A DNA stretch of 64,000 nucleotides from positions 1 through 64,000 of the forward strand of contig CAXXWW010000005.1 of the NCBI GenBank assembly GCA_963665215.2. The letters run 5' to 3'. The notes below the pieces were generated by a model. That model saw only the letters and a list, made by a program, of their open reading frames with translations. It had not been told where the DNA came from and made no database searches. This document shows, one piece after another, positions 9,057 through 17,893 of the stretch. The stretch's first letter is position 1; every line of letters starts with the position of its first letter. Position numbers and translations under genes: made by a program. The stretch comes from G963665215 sp963665215. GTDB taxonomy: Bacteria; Chloroflexota; Dehalococcoidia; Lucifugimonadales; CAUZJF01.

Positions 9057-9483
9057 GCCTCAACCTCCACTCCGTACCAGACGTTGTCATACCGACCCAT
9101 TGCCGGCCGTATCGGGCCGCTCTTGGAATGGCCGTAGAGGGCGATGAAAGCGGTAGGGCAGGGGGGGTGACCTGCCTTTTCCGCGAATTCGGCCCTCCGC
9201 GCGCTATCCATACCGGTATCAGGATCCCGCGCTTCCGACGCAACGCGCGCGGTCCTGATGATACCGCCGAGTCTAGCAGGCGCGCCACTACAGGTCAACG
9301 ACGCGGACCTCAATAGCGATAAACTTAGCCTACACGCTAATTCACCGTGTGGCATCCATCCAATAGCGTGGAGTGCACCGGTTAGCACATCTTGGACCTG
9401 GAGTGGGAGAGCTGGCAGCCGAATGAGTAGAATAGAAATCGTTGAAATGGTTGGAATTGTCTTAGATAACTGCTGAAAACACA
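9057..9483. other. Intergenic stretch, no gene seen
   Basis: Between a minus-strand membrane protein and the plus-strand small HTH gene. Open frames here (9041-9490 minus, for example) are low-complexity shadows without family features. The right half (about 9300-9480) is more AT-rich than the neighbours, consistent with a regulatory region. Confidence 0.5.
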
Positions 9484-9512
9484 TTGACACATTATCAAGC
9501 CAGAGTTAGCAT
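9484..9512 (+). promoter_or_regulatory. Sigma-70-type promoter for the small HTH gene
   Basis: TTGACA at 9484-9489, a 17-base spacer, and TAGCAT at 9507-9512. A transcript starting near 9519 would carry a strong ribosome binding site, AGGAGGAG at 9530-9537, just before ATG 9541. Confidence 0.6.
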
Positions 9513-9540
9513 ATAGTTATCAAAGGCTCAGGAGGAGACT

Positions 9541-9768
9541 ATGATGAGGCGGAAGACGAAGAAGATGATCGCGGTTGAAGAGCGGTATCAGCAGCCGCTC
9601 GAGAAGATGTTGCCCCCTCTGGTCACGGAGCAGGGCCTCTCTGCTACGGCAGATGAGATCGGGGTGAGCAAGGCTACGCTTGGCTACTGGCTGCTGAAGC
9701 TGGGAATCGACGTCCATCGGGTTGCCCTCGCGCCCGGCGAGTCACTGGAAGTCAAGAGGGTAAGCTAG
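9541..9768 (+). CDS. Small helix-turn-helix protein
   Basis: A 75-residue basic protein with a single HTH: 'SATADEIGVSKATLGYWLLKLGI' region, residues about 35-58, with the helix-turn-helix pattern ADEIGVSKATLGYW. The N-terminus is rich in Lys/Arg (MMRRKTKKM). The gene has a good promoter and an AGGAGGAG ribosome binding site, arguing that it is real and well expressed despite its size. It stands alone, about 320 bases from the convergent smpB. It is probably a DNA-binding regulator or nucleoid-associated factor; target unknown. Confidence 0.7.
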   Translation: MMRRKTKKMIAVEERYQQPLEKMLPPLVTEQGLSATADEIGVSKATLGYWLLKLGIDVHRVALAPGESLEVKRVS

Positions 9769-10091
9769 CTGTAGGCCGTAAGGGCGCTCTCCCATTACCT
9801 CGGCAACAGTTCAGTAGGGGCTATCGACTTCTCCGGCGAGGGTGAACGGGTAGCCGTGGTGGGAGGGCGGCTGTCCGCCTGGGGCGGACCGGCCCTTCGA
9901 CACGTTCATAGAATGTCTGCCCTGAGTTCAGCGAAGGGACAGGCGCCGGGGCTTCGGCCCTCTGCACACCCCGTCCGCCCGCCTATGGCGGGACCAGCCT
10001 GCTAGTATATGGAATGGTGGAGTCCGTCTTATAGGGGTCCAGGCCTCCGGTCCCGCGCGAGTGCGGCGACGCTCGCCGCGGCTGAGGTCGG
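9769..10091. repeat. Intergenic stretch with dispersed repeat motif
   Basis: No gene is apparent. Bases 9893-9942 contain 'CCCTTCGACACG' and 'GAGTTCAGCGAAGGGAC', an imperfect inverted pair of the type also seen at 2752-2785 and 52085-52125, so it is a copy of a dispersed intergenic repeat that could form a hairpin between the convergent genes on either side. Confidence 0.45.
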
Positions 10092-10547
10092 TCATGGCCG
10101 TCGCTTGATGGCGTCCTGGGCCTCGCGTCTCCTATCCCTGTCGATAATCGCCCGCCGCTTGTCGTACGTTCTGCGGCCTCTGGCGACCCCCAGCTCAACC
10201 TTCGCACGGTGCCGCTTTAGATAGAGCCTTAGCGGGACGATGGTGAGGCCCTTTTCGTTTACCTGGCTGGACAGGCGGGTAATCTGCTCCTTGTGCAGGA
10301 GCAGTTTTCTCGGCCTGGTCGGCTCATGATTGCTGAGACCGCCGGCCGAATACTGGGCGATGTGGACGTTTACCAACCACAGCTCGCCCCCTTCCGGCTT
10401 GGCGTATCCGTCGCCAAGGTTCGCGCGGCCCTCTCGCATCGCCTTGATCTCGGTGCCGGCCAGCACCAACCCCGCCTCGACGGTGTCCAGGATCTCATAG
10501 TCGTAGCGGGCCTTTCGGTTGACGGCCAGTGTCTTGCCGCTGGTCAT
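10092..10547 (-). CDS. smpB: SsrA-binding protein SmpB
   Basis: A 151-residue protein with the complete SmpB signature: 'NRKARYDYEILDTVEAGLVL' at the start, 'GTEIKAMREGRANLGDGY', 'NVHIAQY', 'RPRKLLLHKEQI', 'LTIVPLRLY' and the basic tail 'GRRTYDKRRAI'. SmpB binds tmRNA and delivers it to stalled ribosomes for trans-translation. It lies 11 bases downstream of the ctp-type peptidase gene on the same strand and is probably co-transcribed with it. Its RNA partner, if the tmRNA-like sequence at 52229 is not functional, must lie outside the window. Confidence 0.97.
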   Translation of the reverse strand: MTSGKTLAVNRKARYDYEILDTVEAGLVLAGTEIKAMREGRANLGDGYAKPEGGELWLVNVHIAQYSAGGLSNHEPTRPRKLLLHKEQITRLSSQVNEKGLTIVPLRLYLKRHRAKVELGVARGRRTYDKRRAIIDRDRRREAQDAIKRRP

Positions 10548-10558
10548 TGGCTCAGAGT

Positions 10559-11911
10559 TTACGATGCCTCGACGCCGGTTATCCGCTCCAACTCCTCGAT
10601 AGCGCGCTGCAACTGCTTTATGTCGGCCTCCCTGGCGTCCCGGTCGACGACCTCGATGTCAGGATCCAGACCATCATCCTGAATGAGCCGCCCGAGGGGA
10701 GTGTACCAGTGGGCGATTGTGATATACAGGCCACCTTCATTGCTCAGGGGCCTCAGAATGTTTACGCTTCCCTTGCCAAAGGTTGTTGTGCCGATTATCG
10801 TGGCCCGATTGTGGTCCTGAAAGGCGCCGACCAGTATCTCGCTGGAGCTGGCGCTGCCCTCGTTGGCCAGGACTACCATGGGTATGTCCTTTGCGATGCC
10901 GCCCTCGCGGACCTCCCACTCCTGCTTACGGCCGTCGCCGTCGATGACATACAGGACCAGGCCGCCATCCAGGAACTCGCTGGCGATGTCCACCGTGGCA
11001 TCCAGGGTGCCTCCAGGATTATTCCGTAGATCGAGAATCAGGCCCTCGGCCCCGCCTTTGATCGCCCCGGAGAGCATTCTACGCAGGGTGTCGACGGTAT
11101 TCGGATAGACGTTGGTAATCCTAATGTGCGCAAACGGATCGCCCGGTTGGCTCCTCAGGAGGACACTGGTGAGCGGGATGCGCCCTCGGACCAACGTTAT
11201 CTCCACCGGTTCTGGGGCGATTAAATGCTTGATGAGCAGCGTTACTTCCGTTCCCTTGGGACCGCGTATCTTTGCCACTGCCTCCAGGATGCTGAGGTCT
11301 TCGAGGCTTTCCCCGTTCACCTCAAGCACAATGTCCCCGGGCCTGATACCGGCAGCCTCGGCGGGGCTGCCTTCGATGGGCGATACGATCACCAGCTTTC
11401 CATCGGCGTTCATCTGCACGTGGGCGCCAATACCCTCGAACTCGCCGTGAAATACGTCCTGAAATGATCCGGACAGCACCTCGGGGCTGACGTATGCAGT
11501 CTGCGGGTCCTCAAGGACTCGCAGCATTCCTCTGATGGCTTGCTCGGAAAATGCCTCTGGGTCCAGCTGGGACCGGTCTACATAGTCCTGATGAAGGAGC
11601 TGCCATGCCTCCCAGATGATCCTCAACTCCTCCGGAACGTCCCGCGGCGGGTCCACCTTAAGCTCGGTCGGCTCAACGGGCGGGAACTGCGACGCATCGG
11701 GAGCATCAGCTACGATGGTGTCCGCGGCAGCGCTCGCAGGGGAGGGAGCCGAGTCCAATGGTGCGGCGGCAGGTGCAGCCGCGGCGGCCGGTGGGGGAGC
11801 ATCCACTTCGGGTGGCGCCTGCTCGGCGGCGCCACCGCATGCGACCAGCAGCAGGCCCGCGAAGGCGGCGAACGCCGGCGCCAGGAGTCGGGTTCTCGAC
11901 TTTTTGCTCAA
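10559..11911 (-). CDS. C-terminal processing peptidase (S41), lipoprotein
   Basis: A 450-residue protein starting at TTG 11911 after a GAGGGAGAG ribosome binding site. A lipoprotein signal is present: basic start, hydrophobic run, lipobox LLVAC with Cys25, so it is exported and membrane-anchored. An Ala/Pro-rich linker follows, then a PDZ domain ('GIGAHVQMN' to 'VTLLIKHL') and the S41 protease core with nucleophile Ser in 'NEGSASSSEIL' and Lys in 'TTFGKGSV'. CtpA/Prc-type enzymes trim or degrade envelope proteins, including tmRNA-tagged ones in some bacteria, which makes the operon with smpB suggestive. I leave the symbol empty because ctpA and prc are both used. Confidence 0.92.
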   Translation of the reverse strand: MSKKSRTRLLAPAFAAFAGLLLVACGGAAEQAPPEVDAPPPAAAAAPAAAPLDSAPSPASAAADTIVADAPDASQFPPVEPTELKVDPPRDVPEELRIIWEAWQLLHQDYVDRSQLDPEAFSEQAIRGMLRVLEDPQTAYVSPEVLSGSFQDVFHGEFEGIGAHVQMNADGKLVIVSPIEGSPAEAAGIRPGDIVLEVNGESLEDLSILEAVAKIRGPKGTEVTLLIKHLIAPEPVEITLVRGRIPLTSVLLRSQPGDPFAHIRITNVYPNTVDTLRRMLSGAIKGGAEGLILDLRNNPGGTLDATVDIASEFLDGGLVLYVIDGDGRKQEWEVREGGIAKDIPMVVLANEGSASSSEILVGAFQDHNRATIIGTTTFGKGSVNILRPLSNEGGLYITIAHWYTPLGRLIQDDGLDPDIEVVDRDAREADIKQLQRAIEELERITGVEAS

Positions 11912-12338
11912 TATGCTCTCCCTCTAACCGTGTCGATTGCTACCTATTTTATCACTTTGGCATCCGGCGTCGCGCACGGGCTCGATGGCGCGGCGCCGTG
12001 GCGCTGGGGACGGTCCCCCAGGTGACTTCCCCGGGGCTCACTCCTGGCCGTCTAAGTTACCTACGAAGTCAGGTACCCCATGGACTTCCAGGACTTGTCG
12101 TACTTTTGGGCCCACCGGGCCCTTGTGACGCTGCGCTTAATAGGTATGATGCTATGTTCTTGCGAGGGGGTCTCGGGTGGTACCCCTGGCTCGCTACATT
12201 GGGCCCCGACTATGTGGACCGGCCAGGCCTGATGGTACGTGAATGTTTTTCAGCCGGGGCGTTGTTTCAACTCTTTTCAAAAGTAGCAGGAGTCTTCTCA
12301 GCATAGACAATTCATGCTGAAACTGGCTGAAACGCGCG
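11912..12338. other. Intergenic stretch, no gene seen
   Basis: It separates the divergently transcribed ctp-type gene and the TIR-like gene. Open frames crossing it have no family features. It should hold the promoter of ctp-smpB, but I see no clear match on the minus strand. Confidence 0.45.
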
Positions 12339-12367
12339 TTGACATCATCGTCACGGCGATATATATT
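12339..12367 (+). promoter_or_regulatory. Strong sigma-70-type promoter for the TIR-like gene
   Basis: TTGACA at 12339-12344, a 17-base spacer and TATATT at 12362-12367. The expected transcript start near 12374 lies past the most upstream possible start codon (TTG 12373), so it also argues for a downstream start at 12406 or 12421. Confidence 0.65.
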
Positions 12368-12420
12368 CCACCTTGAGTACGATTCAGGATGCGTGGCCGC
12401 GAGTCATGGGGGTAAGAATC

Positions 12421-13557
12421 ATGGAAGGCCAATCAAATGAGTCCCCGGAGGGGACCAAGACCCCGAGAAAACGGACGCGAATGGTCAGGCCGTACCCCGT
12501 CCACACACTCGAAGAAGCGAGCATCATCGCGTCGGCGATCCAGGAGCGAAACTCCGGCCTGCCATTCGACCGCGTGCTACTTGCCAAGGTCTTGGGCACC
12601 ACGCCCACGAGTAGCGGGTTCACCATGAAGCTGAACTCGTCCGCGAAGTACGGCCTTACGCGTGGCGGGTACAACGACGACCGAATCGAGCTCACGCCCA
12701 GAGGAGGGTTCGCGGCCGTGCCGCAGCGGAGCGGCGAGCGGCGTCAGGCCCTGCTTGAGGCGGCGCTGCAGCCGGAGCTGTTCAGGCGGTTTTACCAGAT
12801 GCTCGATGGCAAAAGGGTCCCTGAGGACGATTTCGCGCAGAACACGCTTCAGCGCGAGCTCGGAGTCCATACCAGTATTACGTCAGAGTGCCTCGGTATC
12901 ATCAAGGCCAACGGGCTTTACGTTGGAATTCTGGGAGATGTGGGTGGCACTCTTTACGTGAGCCTCGAGGGCGCCCACAAGCCGGACGAGGATGTGGTCG
13001 ATGGCTCACAGCCAATCCGTGACAGCGGTGTGGCCGCCGGACCGCTGCGACCGGCAGAGGCCGCGGATACCTCGCGGGACGGTCCGATTCATGCCGGAAG
13101 TATTTTCATCGGCCACTCGGGGTCCCCGGACGTGGTCGATTTCTTAAAGACCGTGCTGGACGAGTTCGACATCCCATACGCCGTCATCGAAAGCGACTAT
13201 GACGACGCGCGTCCCGTCGCGGCCGAGGCCTCCAAGGTGATGAGAGAATGCAGCGCCGCCATTCTGGTGTTCGCCCGGTCATCCTGGGCACGGGTCGGCG
13301 GAGGTCGTGAGGCATCCAGCACCGATATCATGCACTATCAGCTCGGGGCCGCATCCGTACTGTACGGTGACCGGGTGATCTCGCTGCTCGAAACCGGCGT
13401 GGAGACCGGAGGCCAAGAACCGGGATTCAACTCCCTTGAGTTTGATCGTGAGCGCCTGGGGGACACCTCGCTTGCGCTTCTTGTCGAGCTTCACCGCATG
13501 GGCGTGATTGAGGTCCGCGCGCGGGTCCTGGCGCCAGACCACACGCACACGGGATAG
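12421..13557 (+). CDS. Winged-helix plus TIR-like nucleotide-binding domain protein
   Basis: A 378-residue protein with two domains. Residues about 10-185 contain basic linker and helical segments, with 'KVLGTTPTSSGFTMKLNSS' and 'AKYGLTRGG' resembling a winged-helix specificity domain. Residues about 225-370 match the TIR-like family (often annotated 'predicted nucleotide-binding protein containing TIR-like domain'): strand 'AGSIFIGHSGSPDVVDFL', 'YAVIESDYDD' and 'CSAAILVFARSSW'. TIR-like domains bind or cleave NAD-type nucleotides and occur in defence and stress signalling. Start 12421 has GGGGGT upstream; 12406 is possible. A strong promoter precedes it and an interrupted membrane-anchored gene follows. 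Confidence 0.7.
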   Translation: MEGQSNESPEGTKTPRKRTRMVRPYPVHTLEEASIIASAIQERNSGLPFDRVLLAKVLGTTPTSSGFTMKLNSSAKYGLTRGGYNDDRIELTPRGGFAAVPQRSGERRQALLEAALQPELFRRFYQMLDGKRVPEDDFAQNTLQRELGVHTSITSECLGIIKANGLYVGILGDVGGTLYVSLEGAHKPDEDVVDGSQPIRDSGVAAGPLRPAEAADTSRDGPIHAGSIFIGHSGSPDVVDFLKTVLDEFDIPYAVIESDYDDARPVAAEASKVMRECSAAILVFARSSWARVGGGREASSTDIMHYQLGAASVLYGDRVISLLETGVETGGQEPGFNSLEFDRERLGDTSLALLVELHRMGVIEVRARVLAPDHTHTG

Positions 13558-13674
13558 TCGAGGGCGCCACGCCATGTCAACGGTTAACACCTTTTTAAGG
13601 TCTGTTGCAACTCGACATAACAGCTATAGTGCGAACCATACAATCATGATTTATGAAGCTATTGAGGTCCTACT

Positions 13675-14253
13675 GTGAACACTCTCCTCTTCGTTCTATC
13701 TTTGCTCTCCCTCCCCTTCCGGTGGGCGTCGAGCGTACTGAGAGCTGGTTATCACCTAAACCGGCTGCAGCAAGAGAGGAAGCAGTATGCAAGGCTTAGA
13801 GAACTGGAACGAGGGCAGCTGCAATCCATGAGGTCCAGTAACGATCCAGAGGTTCTCTCTGCACACTTGGAATAGGTCGCTGCATACATAGCCGGGCAGT
13901 CGGAGAGAGAACCGTATGTGTCCATAGGTATCAGGATGTTCAACGGGTCGGTATTCACGCTCAAGGTAGGGGAACCGAAATTCGTTGCTCAGCTCGGCCA
14001 GACTCGCCTTCGCATGAAGTCAACTTTGGAAAGTACGCAAATGACTGTCGCGCCTGGCAATTCTACTGTGCTGCAGTTTACGCAGCCTATGAACGCGGGT
14101 TCCGCTAAGAGACTCAAAGACTGGGCGGAACAGAAAGAGCAGGTTCACTGGGAATTCAGATTGGACTGCGAGTACGAGGTCCAGGAGTACGGTATTGAAG
14201 CCAGATTTGCGCCAGAGCCATTTCGAAGGCTTGAGATACCGATGGCCAGATGA
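13675..14253 (+). pseudogene. Membrane-anchored protein of unknown family, interrupted by in-frame TAG
   Basis: GTG 13675 opens a frame with a hydrophobic N-terminus ('LLFVLSLLSLPFRWASSVL'), a charged helix rich in Arg/Glu/Gln (coiled-coil-like), then a TAG at 13873-13875. The same frame continues at once to a stop at 14253, giving a beta-rich domain ('FNGSVFTLKVGEPKF', 'STVLQFTQPM'). Total length would be 191 residues plus the interrupting codon. The two halves share one frame with no gap, so a single gene hit by a nonsense change (or a base-calling error) is the simplest reading. It is more AT-rich than its neighbours. The family is not recognised; proximity to the TIR-like gene may be meaningful. 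Confidence 0.6.
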
Positions 14254-14444
14254 CTTGGGCTGGTGGGTTCAGAGTCAATTAAGACGAGAATGGCCGCGTA
14301 TCTCGGGTACGGGCCAGTTCTCAACTCGGCATGAGTGGTAACGAGGAAAACAGGGGGTCAGAGAGGCCATCCGAGGGGAAACCGGTGCTTGAAGGGGAAA
14401 AAAGCGCTGTACGCCCTGCCCTGTTCCTGATGAATGAGGAAAGG

Positions 14445-15602
14445 CTAGAGGGATCGGGCTCCCACGGGGAGGGAGTCCCGGGCTTGAGAGGCGAGCAGGC
14501 GGTCCATTTCGGAGAGTAAGCGGTCCTTGCCATCACCCTTCAAGGCGGAGATCAGTATCGCCGCGGCCCCTCCAGCCGTGGCGGCGTCGAGGGCGTCAGC
14601 TTCCGGAGCGTCCCGGTGGGTGTCGAGCAGGTCGGCCTTGTTGAGCACGAGAATGGAGGGCTTGTCAGCCAGGCCCAGGTCGGCCAGAACGCTCGCCACC
14701 ACGTCAGTCTGGGCTCCGGCGTTGGGGTGAGTAATGTCGACGACGTGCAGAATGAATGCGGAATCCTGAATCTCCTCCAGAGTCGCTCTGAATGCAGCCA
14801 CCACCGTCGGCGGCAGCTTCTGTATGAACCCAACGGTGTCGGTCAGAAGCAGCTCGCGGCCGGATGGGAGGCGGACCCGGCGCGTGACCGGGTCCAGGGT
14901 GGAGAACAGCCTGTTCTCGACCGCCACGCCGGCCCCAGTGAGTTTGTTCATGAGGGTGCTTTTGCCGGCATTAGTGTACCCGACCATCGTCGCTACCGGG
15001 GTGGCACTTCCTTTCCGCCTGTCGCGGTACAGCCCTCGGTGACGTCTTACGTCCTCCAGCTCCCTCTTGATCTTCTGGATCCTGCCTCGCACCAGGCGGC
15101 GGTCCGTCTCTATCTGCGTCTCGCCGGGGCCTCTGGTCCCGATGCCGGCCCCGAGGCGCTCAAGGTGAGACCACTGGCCTGCAAGCCTCGGCAGCAGATA
15201 CTCGTGCTGTGCGAGCTCCACCTGGAGGCGGCCCTCGTAAGTACGTGCCCGGCGGGCGAAGACATCGAGGATCAGCGCCGTGCGGTCGATCACCTTGACC
15301 CCTCCGAGGGCACTCTCGACGTTTCGCTGCTGCGTGGGCGTCATCTCGTCGTCGAAGATGACGGTGTCGAGCTCCCGGTCCGTGGCCATCTCCTTCAGCT
15401 CTTCAAGTTTGCCCTTTCCCAGGTAGGACTTGGTTGGCCTGTCCAGACGCTGAGTCACGGTGTCTACGACGCGGGCGCCGGCCGACCGGGCAAGCTCCCC
15501 CAGCTCCAGGAGCGAGTCCTGGAGATTCAAGGACCCGGATCGTCCCCTTATCTGAACACCGACGAGAAGGACTCGCTCGGTGTCCATTGCGGTGGACAGC
15601 AT
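14445..15602 (-). CDS. hflX: Ribosome-associated GTPase HflX
   Basis: A 385-residue protein with the HflX N-terminal domain ('KSYLGKGKLEEL', 'VIFDDEMTPTQQRN', 'RTALILDVFA', 'GIGTRGPGETQIE') and a TRAFAC-type G domain: G1 'GYTNAGKST', G3 'DTVGF', G4 'NKAD' and G5-like 'ISALKG'. HflX binds the large ribosomal subunit and splits stalled ribosomes after stress. The start could be ATG 15602 or 15587 (MDTERV); the difference is five residues. Neighbours downstream and upstream on the same strand are not obviously linked in function. Confidence 0.96.
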   Translation of the reverse strand: MLSTAMDTERVLLVGVQIRGRSGSLNLQDSLLELGELARSAGARVVDTVTQRLDRPTKSYLGKGKLEELKEMATDRELDTVIFDDEMTPTQQRNVESALGGVKVIDRTALILDVFARRARTYEGRLQVELAQHEYLLPRLAGQWSHLERLGAGIGTRGPGETQIETDRRLVRGRIQKIKRELEDVRRHRGLYRDRRKGSATPVATMVGYTNAGKSTLMNKLTGAGVAVENRLFSTLDPVTRRVRLPSGRELLLTDTVGFIQKLPPTVVAAFRATLEEIQDSAFILHVVDITHPNAGAQTDVVASVLADLGLADKPSILVLNKADLLDTHRDAPEADALDAATAGGAAAILISALKGDGKDRLLSEMDRLLASQARDSLPVGARSL

Positions 15603-15686
15603 CTTCCTGGGGATTTTCAGGCCTCCTGAGTCAGCGGCGTTAGAGCGTGGAGGCAGGATTCTCGAGGTCGCACGCGTACGGCCCCG

Positions 15687-16880
15687 CTACCCCGCCCGGA
15701 CCGGCGCCATTGGAGACGGGATGCGCCAGGAGGAGATGCGGTCCAAGGCCCTTTCAAAGTCGTCGTCTGGAACGGTGAGCGAAAGCCTGACGTACCCCTC
15801 GCCGTACCTGCCGTACCCTGTGCCGGGCGACACCAGGATGTCCCGCTCCTCCAGCAGCCTCTCGGAGAAATCGGCCGATGTGTACCCGTCCGGGACGCGC
15901 GCCCAGATGTAGAGGCTCGCCCTCGGGGGCTCGACGCGGAGGCCGATGCCTCTCAGTACGGTGATGACCCTGTCGCGACGGCGCTGGTAGACGGCGTTCC
16001 GTTCGTCAACCGAGTCCAGGGCGCCGCTCAATGCCTCGATGCCCATGCGCTGTATGGCCTGCGGCACTCCCGAATCCAGATTGGACTTTACGATCATGAG
16101 GCTGCGAATCATGTCGGGGTTGCCGGCGGCCATTCCGATACGCCAACCGGTCATGTTGTACGTCTTGGAGAGGGAGTGGAACTCCAGCCCCACGTCCTTG
16201 GCCTCACTTGCCTGGAGGAAGCTTGGGGGCTTGTAGCCGTCGTACGCCACCTCGGTATAACAGGCATCGTGCATGACCGCGACGTCATGCTGTTTCGCAA
16301 AGGCGACCACCTTCTCGAAGTAGTCGAGCTCCGCGGTCGCCCCCGTGGGATTGTTTGGATAGTTGAGCCACATGACCCTGGCTTTGCCTGCAACATCCTT
16401 CGGAATGGCGTCGAGGTCCGGCAGCCAGCCGTTCTTTTCCAGGAGGGGCAAGGCGTAGCTTTCACCCCCGGCGAACAGGGTGCCCACGGCGTAAACAGGG
16501 TATCCCGGGTTGGGCACCAGGGCCACGTCTCCGGGGTCGATAAAGCAGAGGGAGGCGTGGCCTATGCCCTCCTTGGCGCCGATAAGCGAGAGCACCTCAG
16601 TCTCAGGGTCAAGGGAGACTCCAAATCGACGGTTATACCACGCGGCAACAGCCTGGCGGAACTCGGGCAGGCCCTCGCTCTCCGGATAGCGGTGATTGGA
16701 CGGTTCCAGGGCCGCCTCGCGCAGTGCATCCGTGACGACGGCTGGAGTGGGCATGTCGGGGTCGCCTATGCCAAAGCTGATGACATCGATGCCCTCGGCT
16801 CGCTTCTCAGCTATCTTGCGGCTGATCTGAACGAAGAGGTACGGGGGCACCTGGCTGATCCGATTGGCAAAGTCCATCAA
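15687..16880 (-). CDS. dapL: LL-diaminopimelate aminotransferase
   Basis: A 397-residue fold-type I PLP aminotransferase. It shows 'VISFGIGDPDMPTP' at the N-terminus, the 'NYPNNPTGA' loop, 'HDACYTEV' and the PLP lysine in 'SLSKTYNMTGWR'; the final Arg in 'VRLSLTVPDDD' binds the carboxylate. This pattern is typical of the DapL-type branch (including 'DapL2') that converts tetrahydrodipicolinate directly to LL-diaminopimelate. The gene lies downstream of dapF on the same strand, supporting the DAP role over a general aspartate aminotransferase. The enzymes feed lysine and, where present, peptidoglycan synthesis. Confidence 0.85.
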   Translation of the reverse strand: MMDFANRISQVPPYLFVQISRKIAEKRAEGIDVISFGIGDPDMPTPAVVTDALREAALEPSNHRYPESEGLPEFRQAVAAWYNRRFGVSLDPETEVLSLIGAKEGIGHASLCFIDPGDVALVPNPGYPVYAVGTLFAGGESYALPLLEKNGWLPDLDAIPKDVAGKARVMWLNYPNNPTGATAELDYFEKVVAFAKQHDVAVMHDACYTEVAYDGYKPPSFLQASEAKDVGLEFHSLSKTYNMTGWRIGMAAGNPDMIRSLMIVKSNLDSGVPQAIQRMGIEALSGALDSVDERNAVYQRRRDRVITVLRGIGLRVEPPRASLYIWARVPDGYTSADFSERLLEERDILVSPGTGYGRYGEGYVRLSLTVPDDDFERALDRISSWRIPSPMAPVRAG

Positions 16881-17014
16881 CTCTCCGTCTAGAGTGCACT
16901 TTACGTTTATGTTAGCCTGTTATGTCAACCCCGGGCGGCTGGTTCACGCCTGTTGCTGGCAGCCGTGCTCCAAGTCCAGAAGTGTCGCGACGAGATTTTG
17001 GGAACGCCATGAAT

Positions 17015-17860
17015 TCAGTCTGGCCACTCCCCTACGAACACCTCCTGAATGGGGCCCTCCAGTATCACCTCGCCTTGGGCCGGGCCGGGCCATCGGACGA
17101 CCAGCTCCCCTCCGGGTAATTCAACGGTGACCTCGTTCCCGGTCAAGCGCTTCAGGCGGCCGATAACCGCGATCGCGGACGCGCCCGTGCCGGACGCCAT
17201 GGTCTCGCCCGAACCGCGCTCCCATACCCTGGCCTTGACGCGGCCCGTACCGATCACATTGGCAATCTCGAAGTTGACCCGCTTGGGAAACATGGGATGA
17301 CTCTCGACCAGGGGCCCAAGCTGGTGGAGCGGTACATCGTCGACCGGGGTATCCAGGAAGGCCACGGCGTGGGGGTTCCCCATCGACACACAGCTTATCT
17401 CAAAGGTGTGGCCGTCGACCTCCAGCGGGTAGTCCATCAGCATTTCATGTCCCGGAGCATCGACGGGTATATCCTCGACCGCCAGGCTGGGGTCGCCCAT
17501 GCCGACGGTGGCACGCGTCACCGCGTCACCCTCCCAAATGGGGTCGACGGGGCGGTCCCCCGCCAGGGTCTCCACGACGACAGGCGAGGTCTCGGCGGGC
17601 ACGATGCCACGGATGAGCGCAAAGGCCACCAGGCAGCGAATGCCGTTGCCGGACATCTCGGCTTCCGAGCCATCGGCATTGAACATCCTCATCCGCAGAT
17701 GGGCCCGGTCCGACTCCAGGGCCAGAATGATCCCGTCGGACCCAACGCCGAGATGCCGGTCGCTCATGGCGACGGACAGCCGACTCCAGTCCCTATCGTG
17801 TCCCCTGGCATCGATATAGACGTAGTCGTTGCCGGCGCCGTGCATCTTGGTGAATTTCAC
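17015..17860 (-). CDS. dapF: Diaminopimelate epimerase (second catalytic Cys replaced by Ser)
   Basis: A 281-residue protein, normal length for DapF, with 'KMHGAGNDYVYID', 'GVGSDGII', 'MRMFNADGSEAEMSGNG' and the first catalytic cysteine in 'GNGIRC'. The usual second active-site motif ACGTGA reads 'ASGTGA' here: the catalytic cysteine is a serine (codon TCC), and the next family residues 'ASA' also differ from 'ACA'. Known DapF uses two cysteines as a thiol base pair for LL/meso interconversion, so either activity is altered or this lineage uses Ser. Both halves of the fold are complete and the gene sits beside dapL. Confidence 0.93.
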   Translation of the reverse strand: MKFTKMHGAGNDYVYIDARGHDRDWSRLSVAMSDRHLGVGSDGIILALESDRAHLRMRMFNADGSEAEMSGNGIRCLVAFALIRGIVPAETSPVVVETLAGDRPVDPIWEGDAVTRATVGMGDPSLAVEDIPVDAPGHEMLMDYPLEVDGHTFEISCVSMGNPHAVAFLDTPVDDVPLHQLGPLVESHPMFPKRVNFEIANVIGTGRVKARVWERGSGETMASGTGASAIAVIGRLKRLTGNEVTVELPGGELVVRWPGPAQGEVILEGPIQEVFVGEWPD

Positions 17861-17893
17861 GCCAGTACCTTGTCAACGTGAACTTAATGACAT

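Noticed and set aside
9041..9490. 149-residue minus-strand open frame
   Set aside because: No family features, low-complexity hydrophobic start, overlaps the DUF6391-like gene start; lies in the promoter region of the HTH gene.
13675..14253. Genetic code with TAG as sense codon
   Set aside because: Several intact genes (for example guaA and hisZ) end in TAG, so two isolated in-frame TAGs are better explained by mutation or error.
14331..14519. 62-residue plus-strand frame overlapping the hflX end
   Set aside because: Polar low-complexity composition and antisense overlap with a sure gene.
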